This document shows positions 6,856 through 14,220 of a DNA stretch of 21,552 nucleotides, piece by piece (positions within the stretch are counted from its first letter, which is position 1; every line of letters starts with the position of its first letter). The notes below the pieces were generated by a model. That model saw only the letters and a list, made by a program, of their open reading frames with translations. It was not told the DNA's origin and searched no databases. The position numbers and the translations under genes were made by a program. Origin of the DNA: JAQBDA01 sp041301185 (lineage in GTDB: Bacteria; Chloroflexota; Anaerolineae; Anaerolineales; UBA4823); contig JBFYSV010000233.1 in NCBI GenBank assembly GCA_041301185.1, positions 1-21,552 on the forward strand, in the 5' to 3' direction.

Positions 6856-8148
6856 TTAATCTCCAGTTTTGCGCTCGATGCGCGCCCCAAGACTGCGCAA
6901 TTTATCATCTACTCGCTCGTATCCCCGGTCGATCTGACCCACATTACGGATCGTGGATTTTCCCTCGGCTGCCAGGGCGGCAATCACCAGGGCCATGCCG
7001 GCGCGGATATCTGGGCTCTCCAGGTTTTCACCGTACAGGCTTGTTGGTCCCTGAACAATACAGCGGTGCGGGTCACACAGAACGATCTGGGCGCCCATAC
7101 TGACCAGCTTATCGATGAAAAACATCCGGCTGGGATACATCCAGTCGTGGAATAATACACTGCCGCGGGATTGGGTGGCAACGACGATAGCGATGCTCAT
7201 CAGGTCGGTGGGGAAGGCAGGCCAGGGCATGACGCTGATCTCGGGAATAGCGTCTCCCAGGTCCGGCTCAACAGCCAATTGCTGCCCGGAAGGGATGATG
7301 ATATCATCGCCGTCTACCTGCCAGGTAACTCCCAGGCGCTTGAAGACTACCGCGATCATGTCCAGGTACTGCGCTCCGGCATTTTGGATGCGGATTGAGC
7401 TATTGGTGACTACGGCTGCGCCGATAAAACTGACCACTTCCAGGTAATCCGGCCCGATAGTGAATTCTCCACCGTGCAGGCGGGGTACTCCCTGGATTTG
7501 CAAAGTGTTTGAGCCGATATTGTCGATCCTGGCCCCCAGGGAATTCAAGAAATGGCACAGCTCCTGGACGTGCGGCTCTGAGGCAGCATTGCGGATCACC
7601 GAAGCCCCGCTGGCAGTGACGGCAGCCATGATGGCGTTTTCGGTGGCGGTGACGCTGGCTTCATCCAGCAAAATATTGGCACCTTTCAGCTGGCGGGCTT
7701 GGAAATGGAATATTTTTTCGGCGCGCTGGTACTCGATCTGAGCGCCGAGGGCCTGGATGGCAAGCAGGTGGGTATCCACCCTGCGCCGTCCGATGACATC
7801 TCCACCGGGGGGAGGCAGGTAAAACTCGCCAGAACGGGCAACCATGGGTCCGGCGATCAGGATCGAGGCGCGGATCTGGCGGCACATATCCGGGTCAAGC
7901 TCGGAGGGACACAGGTTGCGGGCCTGCACCTGAAGCGAGTGCTCACTCAGAACTTTGATCTCGACCCCCAGGCTTTCAAGCAGGCTGCGCATCGTCTGGA
8001 CATCGCGAATATTGGGGACATTGTGCAGGATGACAGGCTCTTCTGTCAGGGTACAGGCTGCCAGGAGTGGCAGGGCTGAGTTTTTGTTGCCAGAGGGCGT
8101 GACTGACCCGGAGAGAGCGGCCCTGCCATGAATGATAAATTTATCCAC
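6856..8148 (-). CDS. murA: UDP-N-acetylglucosamine 1-carboxyvinyltransferase (MurA family), Cys-to-Asp variant
   Basis: Transfers enolpyruvate from PEP to UDP-GlcNAc, the first committed step of peptidoglycan synthesis, in the cytoplasm. The 430-residue protein has the family landmarks: SGNKNSALPLL with the active-site Lys near the N-terminus, ASILIAGPMVARSG, and IDRGYERVDDKL near the C-terminus. The loop that holds the catalytic Cys in E. coli (LPGGCTIG) reads LPPPGGDVIG here, so Cys is replaced by Asp at residue 117 and two Pro are inserted. Asp at this position is known in mycobacterial and chlamydial MurA and gives intrinsic fosfomycin insensitivity. I chose the GTG at 8148 (AGGAGG 5 nt upstream); the GTG at 8154 overlaps that site. 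A MurA paralogue with another role cannot be excluded. Confidence 0.92.
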   Translation of the reverse strand: MDKFIIHGRAALSGSVTPSGNKNSALPLLAACTLTEEPVILHNVPNIRDVQTMRSLLESLGVEIKVLSEHSLQVQARNLCPSELDPDMCRQIRASILIAGPMVARSGEFYLPPPGGDVIGRRRVDTHLLAIQALGAQIEYQRAEKIFHFQARQLKGANILLDEASVTATENAIMAAVTASGASVIRNAASEPHVQELCHFLNSLGARIDNIGSNTLQIQGVPRLHGGEFTIGPDYLEVVSFIGAAVVTNSSIRIQNAGAQYLDMIAVVFKRLGVTWQVDGDDIIIPSGQQLAVEPDLGDAIPEISVMPWPAFPTDLMSIAIVVATQSRGSVLFHDWMYPSRMFFIDKLVSMGAQIVLCDPHRCIVQGPTSLYGENLESPDIRAGMALVIAALAAEGKSTIRNVGQIDRGYERVDDKLRSLGARIERKTGD

Positions 8149-8153
8149 GAACA

Positions 8154-8159
8154 CCTCCT
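8154..8159 (-). promoter_or_regulatory. Ribosome-binding site that decides the murA start
   Basis: AGGAGG on the minus strand lies 5 nt before the GTG at 8148 and overlaps the alternative GTG at 8154, so the downstream GTG must be the real start. The resulting N-terminus (MDKFIIHG) is typical for MurA. Confidence 0.8.
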
Positions 8160-8167
8160 GAGTGGAC

Positions 8168-8186
8168 CCACCCGGTCAACGGGTGG
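8168..8186. promoter_or_regulatory. Small inverted repeat in the murA leader
   Basis: CCACCCG (8168-8174) and CGGGTGG (8180-8186) form a 7-bp stem with a 5-nt loop, 8 nt upstream of the murA ribosome-binding site. It could be an mRNA hairpin or a protein-binding site; the sequence does not tell which. Confidence 0.35.
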
Positions 8187-8230
8187 CGCGGACTTTGGGT
8201 TGATGAGTAGAGAGAAGATATCCGCTGTGC

Positions 8231-8239
8231 TGCTATAAT
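8231..8239 (+). promoter_or_regulatory. Extended -10 promoter of the prepilin peptidase gene (leaderless)
   Basis: TGCTATAAT is a perfect extended -10 (TGnTATAAT). Its last T is 6 nt before the ATG at 8246, so the transcript should start at the initiation codon. No Shine-Dalgarno sequence is present, which agrees with leaderless translation. No convincing -35 hexamer is seen, as expected for extended -10 promoters. Confidence 0.6.
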
Positions 8240-8245
8240 ACACCT

Positions 8246-9025
8246 ATGTTCGGGATTTTGCCACTGGCTGGAAGTATCCTGATCGGATGGGCGAGCGGGT
8301 CGCTGGTCAATTACCTTTCGGATGTGCTGCCTGAGGAGCGCGCCCTGGCACGCCCGACTTGCACGGAATGCCAGGAATACTTCGGGCTGGTGAACTATCT
8401 GATTTGGCCGCAACGCTGCCTAAATTGCGGCAAGAGGAGACCCGCCCGGGTTTGGTTAGTCTACCTCATGTTCATCCTGGCGGCGTACTGGCTATGGGTA
8501 ACCCCCGGCGAAAAGCTGCCAGATAGGGCGTCGCTGGTCGTTTTGACCTATTTTGGGCTGGTCGCGGTGATCGACATCGAGCACCGCCTGATCCTGCATC
8601 CGGTGAGCCTGGTGGGCGCCGGACTTGGCTTGCTGGTAGGGTCGCACTTGCACGGTTTGACGGCGACGATCCTGGGCGGGCTGGCGGGTTTTGGGATCAT
8701 GCTGGCGTTATACGGGCTGGGTATTGGGTACGCGTACCTTTCGGCAAAGCGTAAGGGGGAAACCCAGTTCGAGGACGCCCTGGGGTTCGGGGATGTGAAC
8801 CTGGCAGGTGTGATCGGCTTGATGCTCGGTTGGCCGGGGATCCTGGCGGGGATCGTCCTGGCGATTTTACTGGCCGGCGGGCTGAGCCTGGCCTACGTGC
8901 TCGTGATGCTGATTGGCAGACGGTACCATTCCAGCCTAGCGATCCCTTACGGACCGTTCCTGGTAGCCAGCGCGGTGATCCTGCTGTACTTTGGGCAGGA
9001 GCTGGCGAGATGGGCGGCAGGTTAA
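8246..9025 (+). CDS. A24 family prepilin peptidase (type IV leader peptidase)
   Basis: Polytopic membrane aspartic protease of 259 residues that cleaves type IV prepilin and pseudopilin leader peptides at the cytoplasmic face. The N-terminal region has the GWASGSLVNYLSDVLP variant of the family opening and two CxxC pairs (C39/C42 and C58/C61) marking the zinc-binding cytoplasmic loop of the bifunctional PilD type. Catalytic aspartates are D110 (VIDIEH) and D183 in GFGDVNL, the family GxGD motif. About six to seven hydrophobic segments follow. It heads a plus-strand row of pseudopilin-like genes, whose products are its likely substrates. Whether the N-methyltransferase activity is retained cannot be judged by eye. 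Confidence 0.92.
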   Translation: MFGILPLAGSILIGWASGSLVNYLSDVLPEERALARPTCTECQEYFGLVNYLIWPQRCLNCGKRRPARVWLVYLMFILAAYWLWVTPGEKLPDRASLVVLTYFGLVAVIDIEHRLILHPVSLVGAGLGLLVGSHLHGLTATILGGLAGFGIMLALYGLGIGYAYLSAKRKGETQFEDALGFGDVNLAGVIGLMLGWPGILAGIVLAILLAGGLSLAYVLVMLIGRRYHSSLAIPYGPFLVASAVILLYFGQELARWAAG

Positions 9026-9050
9026 GGGAGTTTAATTCTTTATACGATTA

Positions 9051-9059
9051 TGATAGAAT
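9051..9059 (+). promoter_or_regulatory. Possible extended -10 promoter of the first TadE-like gene
   Basis: TGATAGAAT fits the extended -10 pattern with one mismatch in the hexamer, in an AT-rich 86-nt gap after the prepilin peptidase. The -35 at 17-nt spacing (TTTAAT) is weak. It would allow the pseudopilin genes to be expressed separately from the peptidase. Confidence 0.4.
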
Positions 9060-9111
9060 CAATCAAGTTAACATCAGTGCAGGTTGTGGAAATGTGGCAA
9101 ACGGAGAAGTT

Positions 9112-9807
9112 ATGCGCCTGACCCGCTTTGGCAAACGAAAAGAGCAGCCAGGGGGGCAGAGCTTCGTCGAGCTGGCGCTGATCCTGCCCTTGATTTTGAT
9201 CATGTTCATCGGGATGATTGAGGTGGGCTTTTACGTATTTAACTATCTTAATGCGCTTGACCTGACCCGCGAAGCAGCCCGGTTTGCCTCGAATCGAGAC
9301 TATACCATCGCCACGCCGGGAACTGCAACGATTGCGGAATGCGAAGACGACACACTGGATTATTTCAAAGACACAGCCTGTTTCTTTATTGATACGGATT
9401 TAAACCCGAATACTCCCCTCGATCCGGACAAATATGACGATATGACCGTGTCTGTGTTTTCAATCATCTCGGACACAGCAACAATCGATATCGAGCGCTG
9501 GCCTAAACCGCCAATTGATAGCAATTCCGATGGGGTATGGTCCTTGTATAACGACAACTGGCAAAAAGACTGCCAGGGAAACGTCGTACGGACTGAACCG
9601 TATTTCACTAATGCAGATCTCCCAGCCCTTTTACAGCAATCTGCGCCGAGCAGCAAGGGGGTGGTGCTGGTGGAAGCGCATATCTGCTACGACCAAATGA
9701 TCTACATCCCGCTGCTCTCGGAGTTCATTGGCTCGCCGTTTCGCATCCACACCTATACCTTTATGCCCGCGCCGGAAGCCATCCCAACGCCCACGCCGAT
9801 TCCTTGA
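9112..9807 (+). CDS. TadE-like pseudopilin
   Basis: 231-residue membrane-anchored protein with the TadE/TadG N-terminal signature: a short basic leader, then GQSFVELALILPLILIMF, one transmembrane helix (~20-45) and the conserved NYLNALDLTREAARFAS stretch. The leader fits the pseudopilin cleavage pattern G15|QSFVE20 (Gly at -1, Glu at +5), making it a likely substrate of the upstream prepilin peptidase. The exported part (~60-220) is acidic, contains four Cys, and ends in a short Thr-Pro tail (PTPTPIP). TadE-family proteins are minor pseudopilins of Tad/Flp pilus systems. The ATG at 9112 has GGAG 5 nt upstream; the longer open frame back to 8830 only overlaps the peptidase gene. No Tad motor genes are adjacent. 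Confidence 0.85.
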   Translation: MRLTRFGKRKEQPGGQSFVELALILPLILIMFIGMIEVGFYVFNYLNALDLTREAARFASNRDYTIATPGTATIAECEDDTLDYFKDTACFFIDTDLNPNTPLDPDKYDDMTVSVFSIISDTATIDIERWPKPPIDSNSDGVWSLYNDNWQKDCQGNVVRTEPYFTNADLPALLQQSAPSSKGVVLVEAHICYDQMIYIPLLSEFIGSPFRIHTYTFMPAPEAIPTPTPIP

Positions 9808-9847
9808 GAAGATGGTATTAAACATGCTATGAAAAAAATCATTTGAA

Positions 9848-11584
9848 ATGGTACAAGGTAGACAGGCACACAGACTTCTGGGTGTGAAAAACGGGCGGGG
9901 TGAAGCTGGGCAGACGTTGGTGATCCTGGCAATCGCCTTCCTGGCACTGCTGGCGTTTATCGGGCTCGTGACGGATGTCGGATCTCTGTATATCACTTAT
10001 ACCCAACTCAAACGCGCAGTCGATGCGGCATCCGTTGCGGCGGCCAATAATGTCAAGATCAGCACACCTGGAGAGCTATACGAAGTCCGCAAGCAGAAGG
10101 TGACCGAAGCGGCGCGGGAAATGCTCTCCCTTCACAATATCAGCGATCTGACATCCTTAGAAGTCTACCTGTGTGACGACGCTGATAAACCGGCTGATTT
10201 CGCCTCGATGTGCCCGGCTTCCGGAGAGTCGCCGCGCAAACTAGCTTATGTGAAGGCTGAGCAGAATGCGCCGGTCTATTTTTTACACTTGTTTGGGATC
10301 AGTGGAGTACCATTCGGCACCAGCGCGGTGGGAGAAGCGGCTTCGGTAGACCTGGTGCTGGTGCTGGACACCTCCGAGTCGATGGCCTCGGATAGCTGTG
10401 ACCAGGCTCCGGGCGGGGATGTCGATCCGCCCTGCACGGCAGATTACGATCCCAACGACTTTTCTCCCGGCGTATGCAATGCTGCCAATAACTGTTACCC
10501 GCTGCGCCAGGCGAAGGATGCTGCCAAAATTCTTATTTCCCGCTTGCTGCCGGGGCATGATAGGGTAGCCATTGTGCATTACGACTACCAGGCCCAGCAT
10601 ATCTTCGGGCTGGATGGGGACATTGCGAACGCGATAAGCGCGGTGGATACGATCCAGGTTCATGACGACGCCCCGGCAGCGCTGCTGGAGTGGTCGAAAA
10701 CCAGCCCGAACGGCGGGTACCGGATTTTCAATCCGATCAACCCTGACGACCGGGATGGGGATGGCGACGACGCTGATCCTGGCGCCCCGTGTACAGACGT
10801 GCTTGATTACCGCACCGGCGGCGCAGGCAAAGACCTGTGGGATGACGATACCGGCGAACCATGCGACGACGATGCCATCCTGGATGCTTACGATTGGAAT
10901 GGGGACGGCGTTTACAGCAACGACCATGACGAGGCGCTGACCAAGTCGCCCGATCAAATTTCCCAGGTGTCCACCTGTATTGGCTGCGGCGTGCGCCTGG
11001 CAACCGACGTGCTGAGAGCCGGCGGCAGGCCGGATAGCGTGTGGGTGATGGTCTTCCTTTCAGACGGGATTGCCAACCTGAGCGATACTCACGCCACCAA
11101 TCCGGATATCCCAAACTCTTTCCACTATGGTTTCTGTGGAAGCGATCCAGGCACATCCTTTTGGCCGTCGTACTGTATCGATAAGAACACCGGCAGCGGA
11201 GACGGGCGTTTTTGCATCGATGATCCGGCAAGCGAGTGCCCGCCGGATACAACCAGCACGGCAGAGAGCGGACCGTATAGCGTAGAGGACTACGCATATG
11301 ATATGATTGATGAGGCGGCATTGCTCGAATCCACCAACGAGAATGAGCCTTTGGGTGAAGATATGGTGGTGTATGCTGTAGGATTGGACGCAGCCCGGGT
11401 TGGCGCGGATATTTTGCGCTACATGGCTAACCTGGGTGAGGATGGCGAGCGGGATACCGACCCGTGCACCGGTCTCCCGGCGACGCAAAACTGCGGAAAC
11501 TATTACTACGCTCCGACCGGGGCGTACCGGGACCCGATCTTCGACAATATTGCATCCCGCATTTTTACCAAGATCAGCCGATGA
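9848..11584 (+). CDS. TadG-like protein with von Willebrand factor A domain
   Basis: 578-residue predicted surface protein. A TadG-type hydrophobic segment (~22-45, GQTLVILAIAFLALLAF) is followed by LKRAVDAASVAAAN, typical of the TadG N-terminal domain, then a vWA domain from ~168 with the metal-binding DxSxS site (D174, S176, S178 in LVLDTSESM) and a second acidic site (FLSDG, D406). Within the vWA region lies a ~100-residue acidic insertion with calcium-loop-like motifs (DRDGDGDDADPG ~301-312, DWNGDGVYSNDHDE ~349-362) and many Cys. Position +5 of the pseudopilin pattern is Ile rather than Glu, so it is probably not cleaved like its neighbours. The start is uncertain: ATG 9848 lacks a good ribosome-binding site and GTG 9884 is possible. 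Confidence 0.85.
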   Translation: MVQGRQAHRLLGVKNGRGEAGQTLVILAIAFLALLAFIGLVTDVGSLYITYTQLKRAVDAASVAAANNVKISTPGELYEVRKQKVTEAAREMLSLHNISDLTSLEVYLCDDADKPADFASMCPASGESPRKLAYVKAEQNAPVYFLHLFGISGVPFGTSAVGEAASVDLVLVLDTSESMASDSCDQAPGGDVDPPCTADYDPNDFSPGVCNAANNCYPLRQAKDAAKILISRLLPGHDRVAIVHYDYQAQHIFGLDGDIANAISAVDTIQVHDDAPAALLEWSKTSPNGGYRIFNPINPDDRDGDGDDADPGAPCTDVLDYRTGGAGKDLWDDDTGEPCDDDAILDAYDWNGDGVYSNDHDEALTKSPDQISQVSTCIGCGVRLATDVLRAGGRPDSVWVMVFLSDGIANLSDTHATNPDIPNSFHYGFCGSDPGTSFWPSYCIDKNTGSGDGRFCIDDPASECPPDTTSTAESGPYSVEDYAYDMIDEAALLESTNENEPLGEDMVVYAVGLDAARVGADILRYMANLGEDGERDTDPCTGLPATQNCGNYYYAPTGAYRDPIFDNIASRIFTKISR

Positions 11585-11601
11585 GGTAAAGGGGAGAGGC
11601 T

Positions 11602-14073
11602 ATGATCATGCGGCAAAAAACCTTAGATGGAACGAAAGGAACCAAGCACCGGGGACAGGCGTTGTTGGAGTTTGCCCTGGCCTTGCCGGTGTTGTTGGTG
11701 CTGCTGTTTGCGATCATTGAGTTTGGCAGGCTGATGCAGGCATGGATGGCGATCCAGAACGCAGCCCGGTTCGGGGTGCGCTACGCGGTTACCGGCGAGT
11801 ATGACGAGCTTTACTGCCAGGCGGCAGCGACCGCCACTGGTCAACAGGCGGCAGACCTGTCCGATGGGGCGTATGATTGCAAAGTAGCGGATGATTATTG
11901 CGCCTCCTTGCCAGCCGAACAGCAGGCAAGCTGCGATGAGAACGCCATCGCAATCGAGATCCAGGACTGGGCGCGCCTGCCGTCTATCACAGACGCTGCC
12001 CGGCGGGGCGCGGCGGGGGCAGCAATTGATGACAGCTCGGCTGTCTCAGGTGATTACCTGGGCTTCCTGACCTTGAACGATCTGAGCTTTCTGGGCGATC
12101 CTACCCTGCGGGGGTACTATCATGTCACGGTGTGCAGCAACCGGAGCGGATTTCAACGGGTGGAGTACACAAGCCCGGATACCTGCCTGGACACGGCTTC
12201 CGAGCCTGACCGGTATATGGATGACGCCGGAGGGCCGGGTGACCGGGTGCGGGTGACGGTGAGCTACGTCCACCCGATGATCATGCCGCTGATCAGCAAT
12301 ATCTGGCCGACTGCCCCGCTGGTCGCCTGGCGGGAAGGGATTGTGGAGCAGTTCCGCGTCTCGCGGATCAGCGGCGTAGGCAGCCAGATCGGGGTGGCGC
12401 CGACATTGACCGCCACGCCGACTATCTCGCCTACCCCGTCGCCTACCTTCACGTTCACCCCCTCGCCCACCGCGACGAACTCGCCCACCCCCACCAACAC
12501 GCCTACCCCAACAGCTACCCCGTTGCCCTCATGCGATATCTTGCAGACCAACCAATCACTGTATTTCAGCGGGGACGATATCCTGGTGCCGATGAGCAAC
12601 ACCAGCCCGTTCTGGCCTGTCACGATCACCCATGCCAGGACCACCTGGGACGAGCTGGAGGGACAGGCAGGCGGCCCGTGGCACGACCAGGTTACCACCT
12701 TACCGAGCGACCAGTACTTTGATTTTTACTGGTGGAGCGGGCTAACTGCCCTGGATCCTGCCAATGTCTACCTGAATAACCCGGGGATCACGTTTGACCA
12801 CGATCTGAACCTGACCCTGGCGGCATCTGCAAGCAACAGCCTGGGTTTAGATTTTTCCCGCAGCTTTACCGCCGATGCGATTTACTACCATGCCCGCGAT
12901 TTCGCGGTGACGATCTCCTATAATGTTGGCGAGCTGGTCTGCCCGCCGCGCGACCTGACCGGGCGTTACGGTCCGTTGGTGCAGATCACGCCAACACCAC
13001 CCGACCCGATTACGGAGGCATTTACCATTCAGGCGGTTGCCAGCGACCCGGATGGCACGATCAACCAGGTGCGCTTTGAGGTGTGGAACGAGACAGAAAC
13101 GGTTCTGTTGGGATATTACGATGACCTGGCTGCGCCGTACTGCCTGTTTGGCGATGCCGGCGGTGCCTGCATCACCCGCAGCCTGGGGTACACCTGGCCC
13201 GGTTATAATAACGTGATCGAAAACGGGCAGTATGTGATCTATGTGCAGGCGCGAGATAATGACAGCCCGCGGCAGTACACCCGCATCCAGCGGGTGATCA
13301 ACCTGGACCTGCCCGAGCTGGTGCCGTGCAATAACGTGGGGACAGGCTTACTGGGTACATATTACACCTGGACGGGCAGCTCGCCACCCAATTTTGGCGC
13401 GATCAGCAACCTGGTTCTGGCGCGGATCGATGGGACGATTAATTTCAACTGGTGGCACGGTTCGCCATCGCCCTCGGTGCCATCTGATCATTTTGCGGTG
13501 CGCTGGATGGGGTATGTCCAGCCGAGATATAGCCAGGCTGAAACCTATTCTTTCTTCATGCGCACAGATGACGGCGTGCGGCTGTGGGTCGACGGGCAGC
13601 TGGTGGTCAACCGCTGGCAGGATCAGACACCGACCGAGTACAGCGGCAACATTCAACTGGGTGAAGGGTGCCCGCTGGTTCCAGTGGTGATCGAGTACTA
13701 CGAGAACAACAGCACCGCGGTGGCAGATATGCGCTGGGAAAGCGCGAGCATTGTCAAGCAGATCGTGCCGCGGATCAACCTGTACCCGCTGGAGATTCCC
13801 TTACCAGCCACATCCACGCCGCTGCCGACACCAGTCTATACCGCTACCAGCACGCCACCACCGACCGGGACAGCCACTCAAACCCTGGTGCCTTCCCTGA
13901 CCAGCACGCCTACCCCGGTCACGCCGACCGGGACAGCGACCATTACGAGTGTCCCGACAGATACCGTGACGCCGGCACCACCTACCGACACTCCAGAGCC
14001 ATCCAGCACGCCCACCCGGACGGCTTCCCCAACGCCCTGCCTGACACCGCCCGATCTGGGTGGGTGCCGGTAA
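11602..14073 (+). CDS. TadE-like pseudopilin fused to a large exported region with a PA14 domain
   Basis: 823-residue predicted surface protein. Order: TadE-like N-terminus (~16-62, G18|QALLEFALALPVLLVLL, Gly -1 and Glu +5 present), a TadE-like exported region with six Cys (~63-255), a Thr-Pro linker (~267-308), a beta-rich region (~310-455), an Ig/cadherin-like region (~460-568, EAFTIQAVASDPDGTINQVRFEVW), a PA14 domain (~578-730, LLGTYYTW, FAVRWMGYVQP, SFFMRTDDGVRLWVDGQLV, VVIEYYENN), a second Thr-Pro linker (~735-812) and a short C-terminus ending DLGGCR. PA14 domains usually bind carbohydrate. GGGGAG lies ~6 nt before the ATG, 17 nt after the TadG-like gene. It could be a pilus-tip or wall-spanning adhesin; this is inferred from domains only. 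Confidence 0.85.
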   Translation: MIMRQKTLDGTKGTKHRGQALLEFALALPVLLVLLFAIIEFGRLMQAWMAIQNAARFGVRYAVTGEYDELYCQAAATATGQQAADLSDGAYDCKVADDYCASLPAEQQASCDENAIAIEIQDWARLPSITDAARRGAAGAAIDDSSAVSGDYLGFLTLNDLSFLGDPTLRGYYHVTVCSNRSGFQRVEYTSPDTCLDTASEPDRYMDDAGGPGDRVRVTVSYVHPMIMPLISNIWPTAPLVAWREGIVEQFRVSRISGVGSQIGVAPTLTATPTISPTPSPTFTFTPSPTATNSPTPTNTPTPTATPLPSCDILQTNQSLYFSGDDILVPMSNTSPFWPVTITHARTTWDELEGQAGGPWHDQVTTLPSDQYFDFYWWSGLTALDPANVYLNNPGITFDHDLNLTLAASASNSLGLDFSRSFTADAIYYHARDFAVTISYNVGELVCPPRDLTGRYGPLVQITPTPPDPITEAFTIQAVASDPDGTINQVRFEVWNETETVLLGYYDDLAAPYCLFGDAGGACITRSLGYTWPGYNNVIENGQYVIYVQARDNDSPRQYTRIQRVINLDLPELVPCNNVGTGLLGTYYTWTGSSPPNFGAISNLVLARIDGTINFNWWHGSPSPSVPSDHFAVRWMGYVQPRYSQAETYSFFMRTDDGVRLWVDGQLVVNRWQDQTPTEYSGNIQLGEGCPLVPVVIEYYENNSTAVADMRWESASIVKQIVPRINLYPLEIPLPATSTPLPTPVYTATSTPPPTGTATQTLVPSLTSTPTPVTPTGTATITSVPTDTVTPAPPTDTPEPSSTPTRTASPTPCLTPPDLGGCR
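12400..12525 (+). repeat. First Thr-Pro-rich linker (low-complexity coding repeat)
   Basis: About 42 codons inside the PA14-containing gene dominated by Thr, Pro and Ser, with TPTP, SPTP and NTPTP units. Such linkers often act as extended, possibly O-glycosylated stalks in exported proteins of Chloroflexota. Confidence 0.8.
13804..14037 (+). repeat. Second Thr-Pro-rich linker (low-complexity coding repeat)
   Basis: About 78 codons after the PA14 domain, rich in Thr, Pro and Ser with recurring TPTPxTPTGTAT-like units (PPPTGTATQT and PVTPTGTATIT are near copies). There is no sorting signal after it, only a short tail with two Cys. Confidence 0.8.
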
Positions 14074-14085
14074 GATAATAAAATA

Positions 14086-14111
14086 CGTCGGTCGATTTTT
14101 TTCGACCGCCG
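14086..14111. terminator. Hairpin 1 of the tandem terminator array
   Basis: A 10-bp stem with one mismatch (CGTCGGTCGA with TCGACCGCCG) around a T loop, 12 nt after the stop codon of the PA14-containing gene. Flanking A-rich and T-rich sequence makes it able to act on either strand. Confidence 0.65.
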
Positions 14112-14153
14112 AATTCAATCTGACCTGGGCGGGTGTAGGTATAAAAAAATATA

Positions 14154-14182
14154 ACGGCGGTCGGGAAGATACCGACCGCCGT
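14154..14182. terminator. Hairpin 2 of the tandem terminator array
   Basis: Perfect 11-bp stem, ACGGCGGTCGG (14154-14164) with CCGACCGCCGT (14172-14182), loop GAAGATA. On the minus strand it is followed by a T-rich run from the A-rich spacer, fitting termination of secF transcription. Confidence 0.7.
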
Positions 14183-14220
14183 ATTCATTCTGACCTGGGC
14201 AGGTGCAGGTACTAAATAAA

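Noticed and set aside
8830..9111. Upstream extension of the first TadE-like gene
   Set aside because: The frame is open but overlaps the prepilin peptidase; the ATG at 9112 has a GGAG site and gives a normal pseudopilin leader.
10283..10957. Minus-strand open frame of 224 codons inside the TadG-like gene
   Set aside because: It is the shadow of the vWA coding frame, which has the MIDAS motif and coherent domains.
12400..12525. Thr-Pro DNA repeat as a possible recombination or phase-variation site
   Set aside because: The codons vary enough that there are no long identical tandem units at DNA level; it is better explained as a protein stalk.
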